A stretch of 64,000 nucleotides of DNA from [Clostridium] symbiosum (GTDB taxonomy: Bacteria > Bacillota > Clostridia > Lachnospirales > Lachnospiraceae): NCBI GenBank assembly GCA_036419695.1, contig CP143946.1, positions 1,634,001-1,698,000 of the forward strand. The letters are read 5' to 3'. The notes beneath the pieces are model-generated. The model was not told where the DNA came from, searched no databases, and saw only the letters and a list, made by a program, of their open reading frames with translations. The translations under genes and the position numbers were made by a program. Shown here piece by piece: positions 50,639-58,233 of the stretch; the first letter of the stretch is position 1; each line of letters opens with the position of its first letter.

Positions 50639-53047
50639 ATGTATTACGAGGCGACAGATAGAGTAAAAAGATTAAGGCAAAGATTCATGACTTACAAACC
50701 TAATGTAGATATTGAGCGCGCTTTGATTTATACAAGAGTTTTTAAAGAATCTGATACGGTAAAGGATGATCCGCGTATTATTGCTTTGGCAAAAGCATAT
50801 TCCATTTTTTTAAATGAGCGGTCAATTTATATCGAGGAGGATCAGCTGTTTGCTGGTTCATTTGGGCGTAAGCCGCGCGCGTTTCCCATTTATCCGGAAA
50901 CACTGGGGGATTCTCTCATTGGGGAATATCGAAAACTGACGACCAGGGAAATCGATCGATTTGAATACCCTGAAGAGGACAGGCTGGTGTTAGAAGAGAA
51001 ACTACATAAATGGCATGGTACAGGAATGTATAGTTATGTTTTTGATGATATGCCTATGTATGCGAAAAAGCTGTTCCTGAAGGATCCGGAAAACACCGTT
51101 TCCGGAGGCACAAATATTTTTTCTTTAGATGTACCGCTCAACGGTCCTGCCGGACATATAACCCCGGATTACCAGACTGTGTTGGCGATAGGTTTCCAGG
51201 GAATCAAAGCAAATGCAGAAAAAAGGCTTGAGCTTGCCGAGGCCCAGCATGATCAGGAAGGAATTAATTTCCTGAAAGCAGTGATTATTTGTGCAGATGC
51301 AATTACAAATTTTGCGCACAGATATGCAAATCTGGCAAGAAAAAAAGCGGAAACAGAGAGCGACAGTAGAAGGAAACAGGAGCTTCTTACAATTGCAGAA
51401 GCGTGTGATCGTGTCCCAGGCTTACCGCCGCGAACATTTCAGGAATGTCTGCAGGCAGTCTGGTTCACTTTTATTGGCATTCAGATGGAAGCATATGAAA
51501 GATGTTTTGGCTGTGGGCGTTTGGACCAGTATGCATATCCGTATCTGAAGGCAGATTTGGAGACGGGACGGATTACTGAGGAGCAGGCCCAGGAGCTGGT
51601 CGACTGCCTGTGGATGAAATTCCCGGAGACAAATTATATTAATACAGATTATCATTCGCAAATTGCATCGGGATTCCCTTCTCAGCAGCAGATCATGGTT
51701 GGAGGGCAGACCCCTGACGGTAAGGATGCGAGCAACAAGCTTAGTTATATGTGTTTGCAGGCTTCAATGAACACATTGCTTCACCAACCTTCCATTTCAT
51801 TCCGTTATTTTGAAGGAACCCCGGATTCCCTGGTAGAGCAAGCCTGTCGGCTGGCCAGAAAAGGTGCGGGACATCCCTCGTTCTTTAATGACGGAAGATG
51901 CGTTTCCGCTTTGGTGTACAAGGGTATTTCCCTGGAAGACGCCAGGGACTATTCCTCTGTGGGCTGCGCGGGTATTCAGCCGACGCGTAAAGACAAAGGC
52001 ACGCACAACGCCGGATATCTTAATGTTGCATCTGCATTAGAATTAGCCTTGCACGACGGTTACTGGAAAAAAGGAAATAAACAGGTCAGTATCCATACCG
52101 GTGATGCCTCTCAGTTTAAGAGTTTTCAGGAAGTTCTGGATGCATTTGAAAAGCAGCTTTCTTATTTGATAAAGGTTTATTCCGAGGAGATTGTAAAAGT
52201 AGAAAAAGCGCACAGGGATGTTTGCCCAACGCCGTTTATTTCCAGTTTTATTCAGGATTGCATTGGAAATGCGAGAGATAAAAGCGCAGGTGGAGCTCTG
52301 ATAAATTCGGGTCCTACACCAAGAGGAATTGGGTTGGCCGATGTGGCAGATTCCCTGTCAGCTCTTAAAAAGTGGGTGTTTGAGGAACAGAAATATACAA
52401 TGGCGGAAGTGCTGGAGGCTATGGATCACAACTTCGAAGGCTACGAAGAAATGAGACAAATCTTATCCGCTAAGACAGACTGTTATGGCAATGATATTGA
52501 GGATGTGGATAATATTGCCAGGAAAGTAGTTGAGATTTATGGATTGGAAACAGATAAATACAGAAGTTTGTACGGTGGACGGTTCCATCCCGGCTTTAGC
52601 TCTGTTTCTTCTAATGTGCCATATGGTACAGCAGTGTGTGCGCTTCCGGATGGAAGAAAGGATTACACGCCTCTTGCTAACGGGAATTCTCCCTGCAATG
52701 GCGCTGATATCTCCGGCCCTACAGCGGTTGCTATTTCGTGCGGAAAATTGAACCATGATTTGATGAGCGGCGGCTCAATACTAAATGTTAAAATTACTCC
52801 TTCGTCAGTTGCGGATGAAGACGGTTTGCAGCGATTTGTTGAATATGTAAAAGGTGCGATGGCTGCGGGGGTTTGGCATGTTCAATTTAATATAGTAGAT
52901 CAGGCTACTTTGAAGGATGCACAAATTCATCCGGAAAACCACCGTGACCTTATTGTTCGTGTCGCCGGATACAGTGCGTTCTTTACGGGACTTAGCAAAC
53001 AGCTCCAGGAGGATCTGATCAGACGAACTGAGCAGGAGTTACGGTGA
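50639..53047 (+). CDS. Glycyl radical enzyme of unassigned reaction class
   Basis: An 802-residue enzyme with the C-terminal radical loop RVAGYSAFF (Gly777) and the thiyl cysteine in SSVGCAGIQPT (Cys443). Eliminase and decarboxylase classes (glycerol and diol dehydratase, choline lyase, hydroxyphenylacetate decarboxylase) have C-x-E here; this protein has C-A-G. Pyruvate formate-lyase has two adjacent cysteines; this has one. So it is neither. The lack of a conserved acid and the company of a CoA-transferase, hydroxyacyl-CoA dehydrogenase and thiolases recall fumarate-adding X-succinate synthases, but no arginine stands 15 residues after the cysteine as I recall for the benzylsuccinate enzyme. 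No small subunit genes are present. Reaction not assigned. Confidence 0.9.
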   Translation: MYYEATDRVKRLRQRFMTYKPNVDIERALIYTRVFKESDTVKDDPRIIALAKAYSIFLNERSIYIEEDQLFAGSFGRKPRAFPIYPETLGDSLIGEYRKLTTREIDRFEYPEEDRLVLEEKLHKWHGTGMYSYVFDDMPMYAKKLFLKDPENTVSGGTNIFSLDVPLNGPAGHITPDYQTVLAIGFQGIKANAEKRLELAEAQHDQEGINFLKAVIICADAITNFAHRYANLARKKAETESDSRRKQELLTIAEACDRVPGLPPRTFQECLQAVWFTFIGIQMEAYERCFGCGRLDQYAYPYLKADLETGRITEEQAQELVDCLWMKFPETNYINTDYHSQIASGFPSQQQIMVGGQTPDGKDASNKLSYMCLQASMNTLLHQPSISFRYFEGTPDSLVEQACRLARKGAGHPSFFNDGRCVSALVYKGISLEDARDYSSVGCAGIQPTRKDKGTHNAGYLNVASALELALHDGYWKKGNKQVSIHTGDASQFKSFQEVLDAFEKQLSYLIKVYSEEIVKVEKAHRDVCPTPFISSFIQDCIGNARDKSAGGALINSGPTPRGIGLADVADSLSALKKWVFEEQKYTMAEVLEAMDHNFEGYEEMRQILSAKTDCYGNDIEDVDNIARKVVEIYGLETDKYRSLYGGRFHPGFSSVSSNVPYGTAVCALPDGRKDYTPLANGNSPCNGADISGPTAVAISCGKLNHDLMSGGSILNVKITPSSVADEDGLQRFVEYVKGAMAAGVWHVQFNIVDQATLKDAQIHPENHRDLIVRVAGYSAFFTGLSKQLQEDLIRRTEQELR

Positions 53048-53088
53048 AGTACATAAAGCGGGCTAAATAAATAGATAGGAGAAACAAA

Positions 53089-54312
53089 ATGACCAGAAAA
53101 AATGCTGTATATATCACTCACGGAGTGAGGACCGCGATTGGTAAAATAGGCAGATCCCTTAAAGACGTAAGCGATACTGACCTTGCCATGATTGTCATTA
53201 AAAATCTTCTTGAAGAGAGAGCTAAACTGGATTTTCAAGAAATCGACCAGGTCATTTTCGGCGAGGTGAAACAAAAATCCGATTCAGCCAATGTTGCCAG
53301 AGCGGCAGCATTGCTGGCCGGGATTCCGGAGAAGGTTCCTGCTTATACAGTAAACAGGCAATGCGGCTCAGGATTACAGGCAATTATTGATGCATTTGAG
53401 ATGATTGAAACCGGTGAAGCGGATACGATTGTTGCAGGCGGTGTCGAAAACATGAGCCAATCGGTCTATTATATGAGGAACGCAAAGGAAGGTCTGAAAA
53501 ACGGTGATTTTTCAATTGAAGATTCGCTTATCGCCGGCGGGCCGGGAGCTGTTCCTATTGAAAAATATGGTGTCTGGCCAATGGGGATGACGGCAGAAAA
53601 ACTTGCTGAATTATATCACATCACACGTGAACAGCAGGACGTTTTTGCTATGAACAGTCAGCTTAAAATGCATCATGCTATGGAGGAAGGGCGGTTTAAG
53701 GAACAGATTGTGCCTGTTCCTGTGATTGATAATGGGCATAAGACACTCTTTAGTACAGATGAACACCCTTTCCTTTCCTCCATGGAAAAACTGGCGGCAT
53801 TAAAGCCAGCGTTTAAGAAAGAAGGTACTGTGACAGCGGGAAATTCTTCCGGACGTAATGACGGAGCCTCCGCTGTGCTGGTTATGTCTGAAGATAAAGT
53901 GAAAGAATTTGGCTATAAACCAATGGCAAAGATAATATCGGTGGGAAGCAGCGGGTGTGATCCGACAATTATGGGACTTGGACCCGTAGAATCCTCCATA
54001 CTTGCGATGAAGCGCGCCGGACTCACACTGCATGATCTTGACATTATCGAATTAAATGAAGCTTTTGCCGCACAATCGATTGCCGTTATAAAGGAATGGG
54101 AAAAACTTGGTATTTCTGAAGAAGCGCTGCTTTCAAAAATCAATCCCAACGGAGGGGCCATTGCCCATGGCCATGCTCTGGGCAATACAGGAGCGGCATT
54201 GACTGTCAAGTGTATGTATGAAATGCAGCGAAGAGAGACAGCAAGATATGGAATGATAACCATGTGCTGTGCCGGCGGTGTCGGTGTCGCAGCGATTATC
54301 GAAAAATGTTAG
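53089..54312 (+). CDS. Thiolase (acetyl-CoA acyltransferase), active-site residues intact
   Basis: A 407-residue thiolase. The acyl-accepting Cys92 is in VNRQCGSGLQAI, NEAFAAQSIAV is conserved, the histidine block is GGAIAHGHALGNTGA and the second cysteine lies in MITMCCAGGVGVAA. It would cleave a 3-ketoacyl-CoA with CoA to acetyl-CoA and a shortened acyl-CoA, or run in reverse. It lies 41 bp after the glycyl radical enzyme gene and 9 bp before a second, degenerate thiolase gene; the two may form a hetero-oligomer. Confidence 0.9.
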   Translation: MTRKNAVYITHGVRTAIGKIGRSLKDVSDTDLAMIVIKNLLEERAKLDFQEIDQVIFGEVKQKSDSANVARAAALLAGIPEKVPAYTVNRQCGSGLQAIIDAFEMIETGEADTIVAGGVENMSQSVYYMRNAKEGLKNGDFSIEDSLIAGGPGAVPIEKYGVWPMGMTAEKLAELYHITREQQDVFAMNSQLKMHHAMEEGRFKEQIVPVPVIDNGHKTLFSTDEHPFLSSMEKLAALKPAFKKEGTVTAGNSSGRNDGASAVLVMSEDKVKEFGYKPMAKIISVGSSGCDPTIMGLGPVESSILAMKRAGLTLHDLDIIELNEAFAAQSIAVIKEWEKLGISEEALLSKINPNGGAIAHGHALGNTGAALTVKCMYEMQRRETARYGMITMCCAGGVGVAAIIEKC

Positions 54313-54321
54313 GAGAAAACC

Positions 54322-55446
54322 ATGGAAAATGTATTTGTGGGTGGATTTGCCCGTACACCAATCGGTAAACTTGATGGAAACTTAAAAACATTCACTGCGG
54401 AAGCGCTCGCTGTCGAAGCGATACGCGCTGTATTGTCAGAAACAGGGCTTTCTTCAGATGAAATCAGCGAGGTAATCGTTGGCAATGCCAAACAGACCAG
54501 TACGCACTCCAATCTGGGCAGGTATGTCACTCTGGCTGCGGATCTTCCGGAAAAAACGCCGGCTTATACAGTACAGAGGCAGGACGCTTCTGGAATGCAG
54601 GCTATCATGAATGGGTACGCGAAAATAAAGTCGGGAAATGCAAGTATCATTCTTGCCGGCGGAACGGAAAGCATGTCCCAGATCCCTTATGAAATTTTGA
54701 ACGCACGGTATGAATTCACCCCGGATAAAATTGTAATGCATCCAATTGAGGCAATGATTACCGGCGGTCTGCCAAGGGAAAAGTATGGAACTGTCACCCT
54801 TGACGCGATTAATAAAACAATAAGTGAAAAATATGCAATCACCGAAGAGGAACAAAAGGAATTTGTTCAGTTGAGCCAAAGAAAAGCAGCGGAGTCGTCC
54901 CTGAAAGAGCGCGTTACTCCAATAAAGGTAAAGCTTAAGAAAACGGTATTGGATATAACGCAGGATGAAATTCGTGACAGAACAGAGATGAAAGCCCTGC
55001 CTGCAGACGCTGCTGCAGCATGTTTGCTGATGAGCAAAGCTGCGTTGGATGAGAATAACCTGAAGCCGATTGCGGAAATTGTGTCAATCGGGACTTCTGC
55101 CGGCGATCCGTCAGGGGAAGGTCTCCTGGGAACCGCTGCGGCGAAAAATGCACTTAATAAAGCTGGGAAATCGATAGAAGATGTAGATTTTATTGAGGTG
55201 AATGAAATAACGGCAGCACAGGTTCTTGCGACGGCACAAAGTCTCGGAATTTCAAAGGCGGATATGAAAAAGAAATTGAATGTTCATGGAGGTGCATTGG
55301 CAACTGGCAATCCATGGGGGGCGGCTGGCGTAATTCTTTTGGAGCGGCTTATTTGCAGCATGAGAGAAGCCGGCAGGAAGTGGGGACTGGTAATCTGCGG
55401 AGCCACCGGTGGCCAGGCAATTGCCGCTGTAGTAAGAATTATATAG
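54322..55446 (+). CDS. Thiolase-fold protein with lost catalytic residues
   Basis: A 374-residue thiolase homologue of near-normal length, but the nucleophilic cysteine is replaced by Asp88 (VQRQDASGMQAI) and the GH(P/A) histidine by Asn (ATGNPWGAAGV). The second cysteine motif is shifted (GLVICGATGGQAIAAVV). The frame is clean and other folds are retained (VNEITAAQVLATAQ), so it is not a pseudogene by appearance. It probably acts as a structural or regulatory partner of the thiolase encoded 9 bp upstream, or has another acyl-CoA activity. About 30 residues shorter than that partner. Confidence 0.82.
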   Translation: MENVFVGGFARTPIGKLDGNLKTFTAEALAVEAIRAVLSETGLSSDEISEVIVGNAKQTSTHSNLGRYVTLAADLPEKTPAYTVQRQDASGMQAIMNGYAKIKSGNASIILAGGTESMSQIPYEILNARYEFTPDKIVMHPIEAMITGGLPREKYGTVTLDAINKTISEKYAITEEEQKEFVQLSQRKAAESSLKERVTPIKVKLKKTVLDITQDEIRDRTEMKALPADAAAACLLMSKAALDENNLKPIAEIVSIGTSAGDPSGEGLLGTAAAKNALNKAGKSIEDVDFIEVNEITAAQVLATAQSLGISKADMKKKLNVHGGALATGNPWGAAGVILLERLICSMREAGRKWGLVICGATGGQAIAAVVRII

Positions 55447-55481
55447 GAAATGCGAATCATATTGTGAGAGGTCAGAGTGCA

Positions 55482-56690
55482 ATGAACAAACCAATGGAAG
55501 GAATTACAGTCATAGAATTGGCAAACTATGTCGCTGGACCGGTTGTCGGCAGGATGCTGGCAGATATGGGGGCCAGGGTCATTAAGATAGAAGGAAGAGG
55601 CGGCGATGCCTGGCGGAAAACTTCGGCCAGCAATACACAGACAGACTGGGATGAAAATCCTTTATTCGATCTTTTCAATATTGGCAAAGAATCGCTCAGT
55701 TTGAATCTCAAAACAGAGGAAGGCAAGGAAATCTTTTTCGAACTGCTAAAGGAAGCCGACATTTTGATAACAAATACCCGTCAGAATTCACTGATGAAGC
55801 TCGGAGTGGATTACGATTCTATAAAGGAGTGCTACCCCCGTTTGATTTATGCGACGTTGACCGGATATGGCTATAATGGGCCGGACTGCAATGCCCCCGG
55901 CTTTGACAACATTGCGTTCTGGTCCCGCTCGGGTTTCAGCGCAGACATGACGATCGGCGAGCCAGAAAGTTATCCTGTCAACAGCCGATATGGGATGGGC
56001 GATACCATTGCGGGAACCACACTATTCGGAGCGGTCATGGCGGCTTTATACAAAAGAGAAAGGACTGGCCAGGGGGAATTTGTCACTACATCCCTGTTCA
56101 ATGCCGGGATATGGGCATTCGGCGGCGGTATCGTTATGGCTGAGAAACCATATGAACACCGTTTCCCGGAGATTCGCAACATGGGAATACCAATGAATCT
56201 GGTCTATCGCTGTGCGGACGGTGAATGGATCCGCTGCACCATATTTGAATTTGAACGCTATGCTTATAAATTCTTTGACGCGCTGGACGTGCATAAGGAA
56301 ATGGAAAATATGGGAGTTACGTCTCTGGACCGCAGCATGGAAAAGGCGGCGGACGTCGTGCCGCTCTTTGAGGAGAAATTCCTGAAAAAAACGTCCACGG
56401 AATGGATAAACCTTTTCGCCAAACTGGATATTGTCTGCGGCAGGCTGAATCATTTCCGTGATGTTCTGGCAGACGAGCAGGCTTGGGCCAATGACTATCT
56501 GCAGAGATATCATTGCACCAATGGGGCGGAACGCATCCTCCCTTCCTGTCCGGTGCGTTTCGGTGAAGGCGGCGCATTTCCTGTGGGTGAACCGGTTATG
56601 TACGGCGCCAGCAACGAGGTAATTCTGCAGGAGCTAGGCTATACTTCGGAACAGATCGGAGAATTTTCGGTGAGAGGTGTACTGGGTTAA
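55482..56690 (+). CDS. CaiB/BaiF family (class III) CoA-transferase
   Basis: A 402-residue family III CoA-transferase that moves CoA from a donor such as succinyl- or acetyl-CoA to a carboxylic acid. Motifs are GITVIELANYVAGPVVGRML, ADMGARVIKIEGRGGD and the catalytic Asp in RYGMGDTIAGTTLFGAV. Similar enzymes activate benzylsuccinate, carnitine, oxalate and bile acids. Here it would load CoA onto the product of the glycyl radical enzyme. ATG 55482 has GAGAGG upstream; the longer frame begins inside the thiolase gene. GC content is higher than in the first genes of the cluster. Confidence 0.88.
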   Translation: MNKPMEGITVIELANYVAGPVVGRMLADMGARVIKIEGRGGDAWRKTSASNTQTDWDENPLFDLFNIGKESLSLNLKTEEGKEIFFELLKEADILITNTRQNSLMKLGVDYDSIKECYPRLIYATLTGYGYNGPDCNAPGFDNIAFWSRSGFSADMTIGEPESYPVNSRYGMGDTIAGTTLFGAVMAALYKRERTGQGEFVTTSLFNAGIWAFGGGIVMAEKPYEHRFPEIRNMGIPMNLVYRCADGEWIRCTIFEFERYAYKFFDALDVHKEMENMGVTSLDRSMEKAADVVPLFEEKFLKKTSTEWINLFAKLDIVCGRLNHFRDVLADEQAWANDYLQRYHCTNGAERILPSCPVRFGEGGAFPVGEPVMYGASNEVILQELGYTSEQIGEFSVRGVLG

Positions 56691-56770
56691 AATGAATAAT
56701 GAAGTTCCGGCGTAGTTGGGCATCTCATTCAGCAGCTGCCTTTTTGTCAGGGAGGATAAAGAAAGATCTT

Positions 56771-57628
56771 ATGAGCGAGAATAAAAAATGCGCCGTTGTC
56801 GGCGGCGGCACTATGGGCCGGCAGATTGGTTTAAACGCAGCCATTCATGGCTATATGACCACGATCTGTGAGAGCGTGCCGGCTGTGCGGAAAAATCTTC
56901 TGAAGTGGGAAGAAGAGTATCTGGCGGGACGGATTACCAAGGGCAGAATGACACCCGAACAGGTTGACATCATCAAATCACGATTTTTGGTGACGGATGA
57001 TCTAAAGACCGCAGTAAAAAATGCCGACATTATCATTGAATCTATCATTGAGGATCGTGAGGCAAAGACAACGGTATTGCAGCAGATAAGCAAGTTAGCT
57101 CCAACGGATGCGATAATTGGGACCAATTCAAGCTACATGGTCTCTTCGTTATTCAAGGACGTTGTCAGAAATCCGGAACGGCTGACCAATTTACATTTTT
57201 TTGCCCCGGTACTCGTGATGAAATTGGTCGAGGTCGTAAGGGGGGAGCATGTTTCAGATGCTACAGTAGAAAAGGCTATGGACTTCTGCCGTGCGGTAGA
57301 TAAGACACCGGTTCTGGTACAAAAAGAGGAGGATGGCTTTATCGTCAATAATATTCTGAAGGTAATCAAGGAAGAAGCATATCGTCTGGTTAATTCTGGT
57401 GTCTGCTCCACGGAAGATCTGGATACGGCTGTAAAACTTGGGCTGGGTCACCCGATGGGCCCGTTTGAATTGGACGACCTCAGTGGAATCGATGTCCGAT
57501 ATCATGTTCTGAAGCGTCGACTGGAAGAAAACAGCGTCAGGTCTGAAGGATATGACATGATCGAAAAACTGTACAGGGAAGGCCGATACGGTAAAAAGAC
57601 TGGCCATGGCTTTTACGATTATAGGTAA
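56771..57628 (+). CDS. 3-hydroxyacyl-CoA dehydrogenase (NAD-dependent, short form)
   Basis: A 285-residue protein of the 3-hydroxybutyryl-CoA dehydrogenase type. The Rossmann motif is CAVVGGGTMGRQIGLNAAIH; TNSSYMVSSLF and the catalytic histidine in TNLHFFAPVLVMKLVEVVRG follow, then the C-terminal domain (GLGHPMGPFELDDLSGIDV). Ala replaces the usual Asn of the HFFNP motif. It would oxidise a 3-hydroxyacyl-CoA to the 3-keto compound that the thiolase cleaves. GGAGG lies about 13 bases before ATG. Last gene of the cluster. No enoyl-CoA hydratase or acyl-CoA dehydrogenase gene is present. Confidence 0.88.
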   Translation: MSENKKCAVVGGGTMGRQIGLNAAIHGYMTTICESVPAVRKNLLKWEEEYLAGRITKGRMTPEQVDIIKSRFLVTDDLKTAVKNADIIIESIIEDREAKTTVLQQISKLAPTDAIIGTNSSYMVSSLFKDVVRNPERLTNLHFFAPVLVMKLVEVVRGEHVSDATVEKAMDFCRAVDKTPVLVQKEEDGFIVNNILKVIKEEAYRLVNSGVCSTEDLDTAVKLGLGHPMGPFELDDLSGIDVRYHVLKRRLEENSVRSEGYDMIEKLYREGRYGKKTGHGFYDYR

Positions 57629-58131
57629 GCAGTTTAAATTCCGGTGAACCCGGGATGTAGTGTAATATATGCTCCTTAATGTAATAGGCATTTAAGTATT
57701 CCATGTGCCTATTACATAAGGAGCATGCAAAACCAGACTATTCCGCGGTTTGACGCAATGGGCATAAAGAGATTGGAAACCTTGAGCTTTCGGATAAGAA
57801 CCGAACGCTCTATCGGTTTCACAACAGAGCAGTAACGAAAACTGTAAATTCAGATTCACCTAACGCTATTTTACCAATATCCATGAGCATTGCACAAATT
57901 AATAGTCCGATTTGCATGACATCCGCATAAATACTCATCCTTCTCTAATTATATCTTTTACCATTTAATCTTTTATAATCGCGTCTATAAACTGACTGGG
58001 TGAAAAGCCATTATATTATTTTTCTCTCTTTAAGGGCATCTTCTGTCCTATTAATTCCCTTTTACTTCAATAACATAGGAGTTGGTCTATTTTTTGTTCT
58101 TGTGTTTCTTGCAGGTTGCCGGTAACATCCG
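57629..58131. other. Gene-free right flank of the island with a 20-bp hairpin
   Basis: ATGCTCCTT...AATAGGC (57669-57689) and GCCTATTAC...GGAGCAT (57707-57726) form a 20-bp stem with one bulge, 40 bp after the dehydrogenase gene. There is no T-run, so it may be an operon-end stem or an element end. The remaining sequence is AT-rich and shows no supported gene. Confidence 0.6.
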
Positions 58132-58160
58132 TTGAATTGCCCAAAATATGATGATATAAT
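58132..58160 (+). promoter_or_regulatory. Promoter of the Cache-GGDEF-EAL gene
   Basis: TTGAAT (58132-58137) and TATAAT (58155-58160) are 17 bp apart, about 73 bp before the start codon. Confidence 0.75.
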
Positions 58161-58233
58161 GATTAACAGAGCGCCGAAAAACTTGAGTGTACGGTGAAGC
58201 TTAAAAAATACAGATAGAAGACGGGAATTGGGA

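Noticed and set aside
50639..53047. Annotation of the glycyl radical enzyme as pyruvate formate-lyase
   Set aside because: It lacks the adjacent Cys-Cys pair, and its activase carries ferredoxin-like clusters absent from PFL activase.
46230..57730. Prophage or insertion-sequence origin of the island
   Set aside because: No integrase, transposase, phage structural gene, tRNA end or target duplication could be seen.
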